64,000 nt of DNA from UBA6663 sp044226485 (GTDB lineage: Bacteria > Chloroflexota > Anaerolineae > Anaerolineales > UBA6663): assembly GCA_044226485.1 (NCBI GenBank), contig JBGAGY010000004.1, positions 434,001 to 498,000 on the forward strand, written 5' to 3'. The translations under genes and the position numbers were made by a program. Under the pieces are notes generated by a model. The model was not told the origin of the DNA. It did not search any database and saw only the letters and a list, made by a program, of their open reading frames with translations. How positions within the stretch are numbered: the first letter of the stretch is position 1; every line of letters begins with the position of its first letter. Below are positions 55,681 to 64,000 of this stretch, in pieces.

Positions 55681-56787
55681 TCAGCCGTTCTTTCGCTGGA
55701 ACTCCGCCATGAACTCGGCCAGCAGAGTCGTGGCGGCGACGGGGACCGCGTTGTAGAGCGAGGCGCGGATGCCGCCGACCGAGCGGTGGCCCTTGAGGCC
55801 TTCGAGGCCCTCGGCCTTGGCGGCCTTGACGAATTGCTCTTCGAGCGTCGGGTCAGGCAGCCGGAACGTCACATTCATGTCGGAGCGGCTGTCGACGAGC
55901 GCGTGGCCGGCATAGAAGCCGCCGCTCTGATCGATCGCGGCATAGACGTTGGCCGCCTTCTGGCGGTTGATCTGCGCGATCGCCTCGAGCCCGCCCTGCC
56001 CCAGGATCCACTTGAACACCAGACCGGTGACGTAGATGTTGAAGCACGGCGGCGTGTTGTAGAGCGACCCGTGCTCGCTCAACAACTTGTAGTCCATCAT
56101 CGGCGGCACGTTGTCGGGCGTGCGCGCCAGAAGATCGCGCTTGATGATGACCATGGTCGCGCCGGCGGGACCGGCGTTCTTCTGCGCGCCACCGTACACC
56201 AGGCCGTAGCGCGAGATGTCGAGCGGCCGGCTGACGAATTCGGACGAAGCGTCGCAGACCAGCGGCACGCTCTCAGGCAGATGCGGCAGCGCGTGGTACG
56301 ACAGACCGTTGACGGTCTCATTGCTGCAGATGTAGGCATACGCCGCGTCGGGGTCGACCGAGGCCTCGCCGTTCACCGGAACGTGGACAAAGTTCTGCGC
56401 GCCGCCGTCGAAGGCCACACGCGTCGCGCCGTGGCGTTTGGCTTCCTTGTAGGCCGCCTTCGACCACGAGCCCGTGACGAAGTAATCGGCCGACTTGCCC
56501 TGCGGGCGCAGGTTGGCCGGAATGGCCGAGAACTGCAGCGAGGCGCCACCCTGCATGAAGATCACGGCGCAATCGTCGCCGATGTGGTAGAGCGCGCGCA
56601 GATCCGCCTCGGCCTCGTGCAGGATCGCCTCGAAGGCCTTGGAGCGATGGCTCATCTCCATCACCGACATGCCGGTGCCCTTGAAGTTCAAGAGCTCGGC
56701 CTGCACCTGCTCGAGCACGGACACCGGAAGCGCGGCCGGGCCGGCGTTGAAGTTGTAGACGCGCCCATAGGGCAGATTGACGGTCAT
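55681..56787 (-). CDS. serC: Phosphoserine aminotransferase
   Basis: 368 residues from the ATG at 56787; the longer frame lacks the family start YNFNAGPAALP. The N terminus VYNFNAGPAALPVSVLEQVQ, the motif SVMEMSHRSKAFEAI, FMQGGASLQFSAIP, and the PLP Lys in LVYGGAQKNAGPAG are all diagnostic. The C terminus GHRSVGGIRASLYNAVP is canonical. It converts 3-phosphohydroxypyruvate (product of SerA) to phosphoserine. serA is 1.5 kb away on the same strand with a two-gene unit in between; no serB was found. Only a weak ribosome site. Confidence 0.97.
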   Translation of the reverse strand: MTVNLPYGRVYNFNAGPAALPVSVLEQVQAELLNFKGTGMSVMEMSHRSKAFEAILHEAEADLRALYHIGDDCAVIFMQGGASLQFSAIPANLRPQGKSADYFVTGSWSKAAYKEAKRHGATRVAFDGGAQNFVHVPVNGEASVDPDAAYAYICSNETVNGLSYHALPHLPESVPLVCDASSEFVSRPLDISRYGLVYGGAQKNAGPAGATMVIIKRDLLARTPDNVPPMMDYKLLSEHGSLYNTPPCFNIYVTGLVFKWILGQGGLEAIAQINRQKAANVYAAIDQSGGFYAGHALVDSRSDMNVTFRLPDPTLEEQFVKAAKAEGLEGLKGHRSVGGIRASLYNAVPVAATTLLAEFMAEFQRKNG

Positions 56788-56991
56788 GAAGAACCCTGAT
56801 CGCCAGCGCAGGACTGGCGCAAATCGGGTGGTCTGAGCGTCCATCGTGTGTGGCGCTCAAACCACCCTGTGGTGGTTAACGACGACCCTCGTGAAATCCT
56901 TCACGGACAGGCACCCGAATTATATCGAACCGGTCGCCTTCATTGGTGGCCAAGGTGCACGAAAACCAAACGCAAATGATGGCGAAAACGA
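56788..56991. other. Intergenic region upstream of serC
   Basis: About 200 nt. An AACCACC-like inverted repeat (around 56860-56878) is visible; no gene or known riboswitch recognised. Confidence 0.4.
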
Positions 56992-57032
56992 AACGAGCGG
57001 TGGTCGGGCGACGCCCGAGACCACCGCTCGTT
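56992..57032 (-). terminator. Terminator of the five-LysM protein gene
   Basis: A perfect 13-bp stem (56992-57004 with 57020-57032) with inner GGGC/GCCC pairing. On the minus strand it is followed by TCGTTTTCG. Confidence 0.8.
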
Positions 57033-57053
57033 CAGATCGTCAGCTCGTCCTGC

Positions 57054-58139
57054 TCAGGGGATCATCTCGGGCCGCATCGGGATGATGAGCGTCAGGCCCG
57101 CGTAGATCGTGTCGCCCTTGAAGTTGTGATTGGCGATGCGGATGAAGTCGATGCTGATCTGGAAGCGCTCGCTCAAGCCCTGCAGCGTGTCGCCCGCCTG
57201 CACCGTGTACACCACAGGCCGACGCGGCGGGTTGGGGATCGCAAGCACCTGGCCGACGCGGATCGTGCCATAGCCGTCGAGGCCGTTGGCGGCGATGATG
57301 TCGGCCCAGGTGACGCCGTACCAGATCGCGATCTGCTGGATGCGATCACCGCTCTGCACGCGGTAGGTCACCCAGCCGGCGGGCACAGCGGTCGGCGGCG
57401 CCTTCGTCGCGGTCGGGACCGGCGCCGGGATATACAGCACCTGCCCGGGGCGAAGCTTATCGGTGGTCAGGCCGTTGGCCTGCATCAACTGGTCGACCGG
57501 GATGCCGTAGGTGCGCGCGATCCGCAACAACTGATCGCCTTCCTTGACGACGTAGGTGCGGGCGCCGGGCGGCAAAGCCGTCTCGGTCTTGAAAGTGCTC
57601 TCGGCTGTCGGGATGAAGAGCACCTGGCCGACCTGGATGTTCTCACTGACCAGGCCGTTGGCCTGGAACAGTTGATAGAGCGGAATGGAAAACGCTCGAG
57701 CGATCTTGATCAACTGATCACCCGCCTGAACGATGTAGGTGCGGGCGTTCGGCGGCAGCGCCGTGGTCGTGCGGGTGGGGTTCGCCGATGTGACACGCGG
57801 CGGGATCGACAAGACCTGGCCCGGATAGATCACATCCTCTACCAGGTGGTTGGCGTCCTTCAACTGCTTGACCGACACACCGTACTGGACGGCGATTCGG
57901 GCGAGGTAGTCGCCGGGCTTGACGACGTATTGCCCGGGCCCTGGGGTCAGGGTGGGCGTGAACGTGGCGCCGGCTGTGGGGCGAGGCGTGAACGTCTGAC
58001 TGGCTGTGGCTGTCGGGGTCGCTGTGGCTGCGTTTTGGGCCGAGGCCAACGATGGCTGCCAGAGGCCGGCCACCAGGGTGGCGGTGAGGCCCAACGACGT
58101 CACGACGACAGCAAGCGTGCGGCGATCGGTTTGGCGCAT
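57054..58139 (-). CDS. Secreted protein with five LysM domains
   Basis: 361 residues from the ATG at 58139, with AAGGAGAT upstream. A signal peptide (VVVTSLGLTATLVAGLWQP, cleavage near ASAQ) leads into a Thr/Pro linker. Five LysM repeats follow, each with a Y-x-V-x-x-G-D core (YVVKPGDYLARIAVQYGVS, YIVQAGDQLIKIARAFSIP, YVVKEGDQLLRIARTYGIP, YRVQSGDRIQQIAIWYGVT, YTVQAGDTLQGLSERFQIS). The protein should bind glycan at the cell surface. No catalytic domain is attached. LysM 2 and 3 are the most alike, suggesting recent duplication. Confidence 0.93.
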   Translation of the reverse strand: MRQTDRRTLAVVVTSLGLTATLVAGLWQPSLASAQNAATATPTATASQTFTPRPTAGATFTPTLTPGPGQYVVKPGDYLARIAVQYGVSVKQLKDANHLVEDVIYPGQVLSIPPRVTSANPTRTTTALPPNARTYIVQAGDQLIKIARAFSIPLYQLFQANGLVSENIQVGQVLFIPTAESTFKTETALPPGARTYVVKEGDQLLRIARTYGIPVDQLMQANGLTTDKLRPGQVLYIPAPVPTATKAPPTAVPAGWVTYRVQSGDRIQQIAIWYGVTWADIIAANGLDGYGTIRVGQVLAIPNPPRRPVVYTVQAGDTLQGLSERFQISIDFIRIANHNFKGDTIYAGLTLIIPMRPEMIP

Positions 58140-58254
58140 GAAACTATCTCCTTCGAGCGCGTGGCAGCCCTGACATAAGTCTACCCAAAACCCAGGATGC
58201 AAAAAACGGTCCCGGTGTCCTCAGTTTCTGGCAAGACCCACACAAAACAAAAAT

Positions 58255-58350
58255 GCCGCGGAATTCGCGGATTTCGCTGACTCTGGTCCGGGGCCACACG
58301 TTTGCCTGTGACTCGGCCTATCCCTCAGCGAAATCCGCGAATTCCGCGGC
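58255..58350 (-). terminator. Perfect 26-bp inverted repeat after the ABC exporter gene
   Basis: 58255-58280 is exactly complementary to 58325-58350, with a 44-nt loop. It begins 14 nt past the exporter stop on the minus strand. Neither arm is followed by a T-run. It may work as a processing or stabilising element rather than a simple terminator. Confidence 0.55.
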
Positions 58351-58363
58351 TGGCTCTTCTATA

Positions 58364-60427
58364 TCACGCCGGCGCAGTCGCTCCGTTGAGGGCTGTGCCG
58401 TTCGGGCTGATCGCCTCCTGGGCCCGGAACTGGCTCATGTACAGGTCGTAGAAGAAGCCCTTCTGCGCCATCAGTGCATCGAACTTTCCGCGCTCGATGA
58501 TCTCGCCGGCCTTCAGCACCAGGATCTCGTCGGCGTTGCGGATCGTGCTCAGCCGGTGGGCGATGACGAAGGCCGTGCGCCCCTTGAGCAACTCGTCGAA
58601 GGCGCGCTGGATCAGGCGCTCGGTACGCGTGTCGACGCTCGAGGTGGCCTCGTCGAGGATCAGGATGCGCGGGTTCGCCAGCGCCGCTCGCGCGATCGAG
58701 AGCAACTGACGCTGGCCCTGGCTCAGGCCGCTGCCGCGCTCGCCCAGCACCGTCTGGTAGCCGTCGGGCAACCGCTCGATGAATTGATCGGCGCGCGCGA
58801 GCCTGGCCGCCGCGATGACCTCTTCATCGGTGGCCTCGGGCCGGCCGAAGCGGATGTTCTCCATCACGCTCGTGCTGAACAGGAACGAGTCCTGGAGCAC
58901 GATGCCGATCTGGCGGCGCAGCGACTCGAGCGTGACGTCGCGCACGTCGACGCCGTCGATCTTGACCGCCCCGCCCGTCACATCCCAGAAGCGCGGCAGC
59001 AGGTTGATGATCGTGGTCTTGCCGGCGCCGGTCGGGCCGACGATCGCGATCGTCTGGCCGGGCTGCGCCGTCAGCGTGACGCCCTTGAGCACCGGCACGC
59101 CCTGTTTGTACTCGGCGCGTGCGTCAACGAGCTCGACCTTGCCCTGGATCTGGGGCATCGGCTTCGCCTCCGGCTTGTTGGCGATGGCCGACGGAGTGTC
59201 GAGCAGACCGAAGATGCGTTCGCCGCCGGCGATGGCGTTCTGGATGTTGGTCCACAGCACAGCGATCTGCTGGATCGGCTGGTTGAAGCGCTGGACATAG
59301 GCCAGGTACGTGACCACCACGCCGAGCGAGACCGCCGTGGTGAAGCCTCCGATGCTCAGGTCCTGCCCCTGGAGCAAGAAGTAGCCGCCCACGCCTGTGA
59401 CAACTGCGAGAGCGACATAGCCCAGCGCTTCGAGGGCCGGAGCCAACGCTGACGTGAACGACACAGCGCGCACGTTCGCGTCGCGGTTGGCGGCGTTGGT
59501 CTGGCGGAACTGCTCGATGTTCTCATCGGCGCGGTTGAACGCCTGAGCCTCGCGCACGGCCGAGAGACCCTCCTGGAGTTCGGCGTTGACGCTGCCCATC
59601 TCGGCCCGGCTCGACCGGTAGGCCTTGCGGGCTTCCTCGGAGAAGTAGGCAGTCGCCCAGGCCATCAGCGGCAAGACTGACATGCTCAGCAGCGCGAAGG
59701 GCACGCTCTTTGTGAGCATGTTGTACGCAGTCCAGATCAGGAGCAGCGCGCCGCTGAAGACGTTGATGATCGCAAAGCCAAAGGCCTGCTCGATCGCGCT
59801 GCTGTCGTTGGTGATGCGACCCATCAAATCGCCCGCCTCGTGCTCTGTGTAGTAGCCGAGCGACATCCGGTGCATGTGCTTGAACAGATCAACGCGCAGA
59901 TCGCGCAGGACGCGCTGGCCAGCCCAGCTCATGACGAAGAACGACAGGCCGGTGAGCAACGCACCGGCGACGAACAGGGCCAGCACGGCCGCGATGACGC
60001 GCCCGAGCCCGGCGATGCGTTCGTCGCTGCTGAGCGCGAGCAGTTCGGCGCTGGTCGGCGGCGTCGTGCCCAGATAGATCGCGCTGCGGAGCACGTCATG
60101 AGTGACGTCGCCGTTGCCCCGATCGGAGGGCAGCCAGCAGTTCTCGGCCAGGGTCGCGACCCCGCTGCCGCCGGACGACGCCGTGAAATCGCCGCCGGCC
60201 GCGGCGCCGAGCGCGGGCGTGATGTAACAGTCCACCACCTGGCCGGTCAACTCGGGGTTGGTCACCTGGGTCCAGGTCGACGTGACCACGAGCAGGGCCA
60301 CCAGCACGAGCAGCGGCCATTCGTGGCCGAAGTATTCGAGAAACCGCCCGAGCGTGTAGCTCAGATTGCGCGGCTTCAAGATGTCTTGACTGAATTGACG
60401 GCGCAGGCCGTCGGGTCCACCAAACAT
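58364..60427 (-). CDS. Heterodimeric ABC exporter, half with LSQGQ signature
   Basis: 687 residues. A six-helix exporter transmembrane domain (about 1-390, with a long extracytoplasmic insertion rich in Gly/Ser/Ala after helix 1) precedes an ATPase. Walker A is GPTGAGKTTII, signature LSQGQRQLLSIARA, Walker B ILILDEATSSVD (intact Glu), and the H-loop IAHRLSTI has its His. The deviating signature (LSQGQ for LSGGQ) and intact Walker B match TM288/BmrD-like subunits. The partner is encoded 81 nt upstream. Together they would export drugs or lipids with one functional ATP site. Confidence 0.94.
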   Translation of the reverse strand: MFGGPDGLRRQFSQDILKPRNLSYTLGRFLEYFGHEWPLLVLVALLVVTSTWTQVTNPELTGQVVDCYITPALGAAAGGDFTASSGGSGVATLAENCWLPSDRGNGDVTHDVLRSAIYLGTTPPTSAELLALSSDERIAGLGRVIAAVLALFVAGALLTGLSFFVMSWAGQRVLRDLRVDLFKHMHRMSLGYYTEHEAGDLMGRITNDSSAIEQAFGFAIINVFSGALLLIWTAYNMLTKSVPFALLSMSVLPLMAWATAYFSEEARKAYRSSRAEMGSVNAELQEGLSAVREAQAFNRADENIEQFRQTNAANRDANVRAVSFTSALAPALEALGYVALAVVTGVGGYFLLQGQDLSIGGFTTAVSLGVVVTYLAYVQRFNQPIQQIAVLWTNIQNAIAGGERIFGLLDTPSAIANKPEAKPMPQIQGKVELVDARAEYKQGVPVLKGVTLTAQPGQTIAIVGPTGAGKTTIINLLPRFWDVTGGAVKIDGVDVRDVTLESLRRQIGIVLQDSFLFSTSVMENIRFGRPEATDEEVIAAARLARADQFIERLPDGYQTVLGERGSGLSQGQRQLLSIARAALANPRILILDEATSSVDTRTERLIQRAFDELLKGRTAFVIAHRLSTIRNADEILVLKAGEIIERGKFDALMAQKGFFYDLYMSQFRAQEAISPNGTALNGATAPA

Positions 60428-60441
60428 GAGTCCCTCCAGTT

Positions 60442-60525
60442 AGTCGGGTAGTCGAGTAGTCAGGTCGTCCAGTCGTCGGTTCACACAACCGACGACTGGA
60501 CCACTTGACTATTGGACGATCTGAC
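60442..60525. repeat. Degenerate 8-nt repeats spanning the ABC gene junction
   Basis: AGTC recurs at 8-nt steps in the left part. The right part reads GACTGGAC, CACTTGAC, TATTGGAC, GATCTGAC (60494-60525). The array runs over the stop of the upstream exporter gene. The period is 8, not 7 as elsewhere. Confidence 0.65.
60467..60501 (-). terminator. Hairpin between the two ABC exporter genes
   Basis: A perfect 15-bp stem (60467-60481 with 60487-60501) with a CACAC loop. There is no T-run. It could attenuate the downstream half or separate translation rates of the two subunits. Confidence 0.55.
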
Positions 60526-62455
60526 TGGCGTGATCGCCCACAAGTTGCGAGTTGTAGATCTCGGCGTAGATCGGGCTGTCTTCGAGCAGCTCGGCGTGAG
60601 TGCCGCGGGCGACGATCTGGCCCTTGTCGAGCACCAGGATCTGGTCGGCCTGCATGACCGTGGTGATGCGTTGCGCGATCACGAACGACGTCCGGCCCTT
60701 CATCAGCCGGTCGAGCGCGCTCTGGATGACGGCCTCGGTGGTCAGGTCGACGCTGCTGGTGCTGTCGTCGAGGATCAGGATGCGCGGGTCGAGCAGCAAC
60801 GCGCGCGCGATGGCGATGCGCTGCTTCTGGCCGCCCGAGAGCGTCGTGCCGCGCTCGCCAACCGGGGTGTCGTACCCCTCGGCGAAGCCTGTGATGAAGT
60901 CGTGAGCGGCCGCGGCCTTGGCGGCGGCGATCACGTCCTCAAGGCTCGCGTCAGACCGGCCGAAGGCGATGTTCTCGCGGATGGTGCCGCTGAATAACGT
61001 GGTCTCCTGCAGCACGATCCCGATCTGCGCGCGCAGCGAGTCGAGCTGGACGTCGCGCACATCGTGACCATCGATCAGGATCCGGCCCTGGCTCGGGTCG
61101 TAAAAGCGCGGCAGCAGGTTGATGATCGTGGTCTTGCCCGAGCCAGTCGCGCCAAGCAGCGCGATCGTCTGGCCGGGTTCGGCCTCGAAACTGACGTCCT
61201 TGAGGACGGGCTCGCCGCCGCCGTAGTACTTGAACGTAACGTTCTCAAAGGTCACGCGGCCCTCGACCGTCGGCATGGCGATCGCGTCGGGTTTGTCGAC
61301 CACGTCGCTCTTCGCGTCAAGGATCTCGAAGATGCGCTCGGCCGAGGCGCCGGCCTGCCCCAACTGCGTGATGATGAAGCCGAGCTGCGCGATCGGGAAG
61401 AAGAGGTACACCAGGTAGAGCGAGAACTCCTGGTACTGGCCGAGGGTCAACGTGCCTGTGATGATCTGCTGGCCGCCGAAGTACAGCACTGTCGCCTGGC
61501 CGAGGTTGGCGACCAGGAAGACCAGCGGGAACAGGAACGTGAACAACCGCGAGAGCGTGATCTGCTGATTGAGGAGCTGGTCAGCGGCCGTCTTGAACTT
61601 GGTCTGCTCCTGCTTCTCGCGCGTGAAGGCCTGCACGACCCGGATGCCGGCCAGGTTCTCCTGAAGGATCGTGTTCAGGGTCGACAGGCGCTGCTGCACC
61701 TTGCCGAAGAGCGGCTGGCTGATGATGCCGAAGACCATGAACAGCACCATCGCCACCGGCAGGATCCAGATCGCGGTCCAGGCCAGCGAGACGTTGGTCG
61801 TGAAGAGGATGATCAGCGTGCCGGTCAACAGCACGATGGCGCCGACCAGCTGCACCAGGCCCTGCCCCAGGAAGAGCCGCACCTTCTCGACGTCGTCGGT
61901 GGCGCGGACCATCAATTGACCGGTCTGGTTCTGGTCGTAGTAGGAGAACGAGAGGCGCTGGATCTTGGCGTACAGGTCGTTCCGCAGGTCATAGGCCACG
62001 CCCTGCGAATTTCGCTCCGCCCAAAACGTCTGGAGGAAGGCGAAGACGCCGCGCAGGGCAGCGAAGCCCACGATTGCGAGGGCGGCGTAGAGCAGGGCCT
62101 GCGGCGCCCCGTCGAAGCGCGTATGCATCTCGGCCAGGAACTGGTCCTGCGTCCAGTTCGACGGGAGCGAGAAGGTCTCGAGCAACTTGGTCACCGCCGC
62201 GGACTTGAAGGCCGTCGGGATCTTTTCCCATGCCTGGAGCACCTGGCCGGCGACGTAACCGTTGGTCACGGCGTCGATGATGTCGCGCACCAGGCGCGGC
62301 ACGGCCAGCTGCGACAGCGTGGCGATGATCAAGAACGTGTAGGGCAGGATCGCGCGCCGGCCTTGCTGGCGCAGGTATGCGATGGACCGTTGCAGGCCCT
62401 TGTTGCTGATGGCGGGCCCCTTGCCTCGCGGCCCGCCAGGTCTACCTGACATCAT
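60509..62455 (-). CDS. Heterodimeric ABC exporter, half with degenerate catalytic site
   Basis: 648 residues. Six-helix transmembrane domain (about 20-345), then an ATPase with Walker A GATGSGKTTII, intact signature LSGGQKQRIAIARAL, but Walker B ILILDDSTSSVD (Asp replaces the catalytic Glu) and H-loop VIAQRITTV (Gln replaces His). These two changes are the hallmark of the degenerate half of heterodimeric exporters (TM287, BmrC, LmrC). Its partner at 58364-60427 carries the matching altered signature. The first of the two genes, it follows the MFS pump gene in the same direction. Confidence 0.95.
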   Translation of the reverse strand: MMSGRPGGPRGKGPAISNKGLQRSIAYLRQQGRRAILPYTFLIIATLSQLAVPRLVRDIIDAVTNGYVAGQVLQAWEKIPTAFKSAAVTKLLETFSLPSNWTQDQFLAEMHTRFDGAPQALLYAALAIVGFAALRGVFAFLQTFWAERNSQGVAYDLRNDLYAKIQRLSFSYYDQNQTGQLMVRATDDVEKVRLFLGQGLVQLVGAIVLLTGTLIILFTTNVSLAWTAIWILPVAMVLFMVFGIISQPLFGKVQQRLSTLNTILQENLAGIRVVQAFTREKQEQTKFKTAADQLLNQQITLSRLFTFLFPLVFLVANLGQATVLYFGGQQIITGTLTLGQYQEFSLYLVYLFFPIAQLGFIITQLGQAGASAERIFEILDAKSDVVDKPDAIAMPTVEGRVTFENVTFKYYGGGEPVLKDVSFEAEPGQTIALLGATGSGKTTIINLLPRFYDPSQGRILIDGHDVRDVQLDSLRAQIGIVLQETTLFSGTIRENIAFGRSDASLEDVIAAAKAAAAHDFITGFAEGYDTPVGERGTTLSGGQKQRIAIARALLLDPRILILDDSTSSVDLTTEAVIQSALDRLMKGRTSFVIAQRITTVMQADQILVLDKGQIVARGTHAELLEDSPIYAEIYNSQLVGDHASQIVQ

Positions 62456-62486
62456 GCATCACCTCAATATTGAAATGGCTTCTTCT

Positions 62487-62610
62487 GAACCACGGCCGCC
62501 GACGGCGGACCGCAGACTGTGCGCCTACGGCGCGACGAAAGACAAAGGACAAACGACGAAGGTTGAACGATCGTTCAACGCCTGCGGTCCGCCGACGGCG
62601 GTCCGCGGTC
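62487..62610. repeat. Nested repeats and palindromes after the MFS pump gene
   Basis: 62534-62561 is four 7-mers (GACGAAA, GACAAAG, GACAAAC, GACGAAG). 62562-62579 is a perfect 18-nt palindrome (GTTGAACGATCGTTCAAC). Outside lie CCGCCGACGGCGGACCGCAG near 62487 and its near reverse complement near 62581-62600. The whole can fold into one extended structure. Confidence 0.65.
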
Positions 62611-64000
62611 TTAGTGCGCCACCGCGGCAACCTCGGCGCGCTGCGTGCCAGGCTTGGTGACCGGCAGGAGCAGCGACGCGATCGCGCCAAGGCCGACGAA
62701 CACGGCGGCCAGCAGTGCGTCAGCCCGCGCCGCGACGGCGAAGCCTTCGGCGAGCGCGTGTTGGATGTCGGCGGACAGGATCGCGGCGTCCGGCGCCAGG
62801 TCGGCCTTGATCTGGTCGACCACCTCGGGCTTCGTCACGTCGAGGCCCGCCATCTTCAGGCCTGCTACGGCCTGCGGCGGAAGGTTGCCGAGCGCAGTGC
62901 CGATCAGGTCGGCATCGTTGCCGTCGAAGCCTTCGTTGGCGTCGAGCCCGGCCTTGATCTGGGCCTTGGCCTGGTCGCCGAACTGGGCGATGCCCTGACC
63001 GATCAGCTTTTCGCCCTGGCTCAGATTCGGGTTGGCAGCGACCCGCGCGCCGAAGTTCTCGAACGCCGGGCTGGCGTCGATGCGCGGCTTGGCTTCCGAC
63101 GCGAACGTGCCGAACAGCACAGCGCCGATGATGGCGATGCCGAGCGACGCGCCGACCTGGCGGATGGTGTTGTTGGCGCCGGAGGCCGCTCCCACGCGAG
63201 ACGGCGGAACGTCGGAGAGGATGATGTTCGACAGCTGGGCAATGGCGAGGCCGATGCCCACGCCGTAGACCGCCAGCGGCAGCGACAGCGTCAGTGTGTC
63301 AGCATCCGGTGAGATCACGCGGCTGAGCCAGATCAGGCCCAGGGTTTCGAGCGCCATGCCCGCTGTGACGACCCATTTGCCGCCGAAGCGCGAGGCCAGG
63401 ACACCGGCGACCGGCGCGGCCACCATGATCGCGATCGCGAAAGGCAGCAACTGCAGCCCGGTCTCGAAAGCGCCGAGGCCCTTGGCCAGCTGAAAGAAGA
63501 TCGAGAGCACCAGGATGATGCCGAACTCTCCCAGGGCCACGATGCCGACCGTCAGCAGGCCCCAGCGGAAGCTCGTGTAGTTGAACAGGCTCATCTCGAA
63601 CAGCGGCTCCCCGCCCCGACGCTCCTGCACGATCTGCCAGATGACAAACGCGGCTACAAGGATCACGCCGAGCGCGAACGAGAAGGGGATGAAGCTGAAC
63701 GTCCCGGCCGGGATGGCTGCGGCATCGGCCACATTCGGGTAGCGGAACGCGCCGAGCGTGAACACCTGTTTGGCCTCCCACCAGCCGTAGGTCTGGCCCT
63801 CGATCGCGCCGAAGACGATGGCGCCGAGGCCCAGCGAGGCCAGCACGATGCCGATCACGTCGATGCGATGGCGCACCGCAGCGTCGCGCGACTCTTTGAT
63901 CACCCAGAACGCGCCCGCCACGGCGATGATGCCGATCGGGATGTTGATCAGGAAAGCCAGCCGCCAGGGCTCACCGAAGGCGGTGGTGCCGTATTCGATC
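62611..64000 (-). CDS. MFS drug:H+ antiporter, DHA2 (14-helix) type, N terminus beyond the window
   Basis: 463 codons visible; the frame runs to the window end, and the first visible part (WRLAFLINIPIGIIAVAGAFWV) is the conserved helix 5-6 region of DHA2 proteins, so the start is missing. About eight further helices follow, with LPFAIAIMVAAPVAGVLASRFG in the second half. An unusual ~110-residue, mostly soluble segment (about 290-400 of the visible part, rich in Ala/Asp) lies before the last helix. EmrB/QacA-type pumps export drugs with protons. The two ABC exporter genes follow on the same strand. Confidence 0.92.
   Translation of the reverse strand, partial: IEYGTTAFGEPWRLAFLINIPIGIIAVAGAFWVIKESRDAAVRHRIDVIGIVLASLGLGAIVFGAIEGQTYGWWEAKQVFTLGAFRYPNVADAAAIPAGTFSFIPFSFALGVILVAAFVIWQIVQERRGGEPLFEMSLFNYTSFRWGLLTVGIVALGEFGIILVLSIFFQLAKGLGAFETGLQLLPFAIAIMVAAPVAGVLASRFGGKWVVTAGMALETLGLIWLSRVISPDADTLTLSLPLAVYGVGIGLAIAQLSNIILSDVPPSRVGAASGANNTIRQVGASLGIAIIGAVLFGTFASEAKPRIDASPAFENFGARVAANPNLSQGEKLIGQGIAQFGDQAKAQIKAGLDANEGFDGNDADLIGTALGNLPPQAVAGLKMAGLDVTKPEVVDQIKADLAPDAAILSADIQHALAEGFAVAARADALLAAVFVGLGAIASLLLPVTKPGTQRAEVAAVAH

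Overview
The window is a GC-rich bacterial chromosome segment with about 52 protein genes, a complete rRNA operon and three tRNAs. Secreted proteins with Thr/Pro-rich 'TPTPT' linkers joined to LysM or lamin-tail domains, a VWA-FHA membrane protein, a CpaB-type pilus protein, many apparently leaderless genes and degenerate heptamer repeats at gene ends together suggest the phylum Chloroflexota (Anaerolineae-like). This is inference from gene content. The 16S gene at about 42462-43965 would settle it. No phage, plasmid, insertion sequence or CRISPR array was found.

Layout. 1-2745: a CpaB-like pilus gene with the start of a downstream gene, and a broken beta-helix/lamin-tail pseudogene. 2837-5033: an aldo/keto reductase and a RarD-type permease. 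5034-13447: a mannitol-type PTS operon on the minus strand, ordered PRD regulator, EIIC, EIIB, EIIA, HPr-EI fusion, a 582-residue MDR dehydrogenase with two nucleotide-binding domains, and a PfkB-family sugar-phosphate kinase. It encodes a whole phosphorelay plus two catabolic enzymes and has no mtlD. 13670-14250: a tandem array of a 122-bp repeat. 14336-24158: a BtrH-like protein lacking the usual Cys, an RRM RNA-binding protein, a histidine phosphatase, an aldo/keto reductase, a GH36-like glycosidase, small enzymes, a 7Fe ferredoxin and DUF1684 and HEPN-like proteins. 24261-33277: a Ca2+-type P-ATPase, an ArsR-DUF2087 regulator, a GNAT enzyme, xpt, guaA and two paralogous membrane proteins. 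33628-38515: the VWA-FHA protein, a large lipoprotein and a double-GNAT protein.

38683-44293 holds the rRNA operon (16S, tRNA-Ile, tRNA-Ala, 23S, 5S, minus strand) with promoter, processing stalks and terminator. 44358-47077 is dnaX, ebfC, recR. 47457-48951 is a TetR regulator and a CPBP membrane protein that share an operator sequence. 49050-58139 holds tatA, DUF1992, LysM and NYN proteins, an M32 carboxypeptidase, a CAT-anticodon tRNA, serA and serC (two of three serine-pathway steps) on either side of an SDR/cupin pair, and a five-LysM protein. 58364-62455 encodes both halves of a heterodimeric ABC exporter, followed by an edge-truncated DHA2-family MFS pump.

The most unusual signals are regulatory and structural. 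At least nine genes have a -10 box only 6-8 nt before the start codon. Arrays of imperfect 7-nt (once 8-nt) repeats sit at gene ends and in two cases supply stop codons. Perfect 18-26 bp inverted repeats lie after genes. The xpt terminator hairpin directly abuts the guaA promoter. I see no convincing new defence or mobile system.
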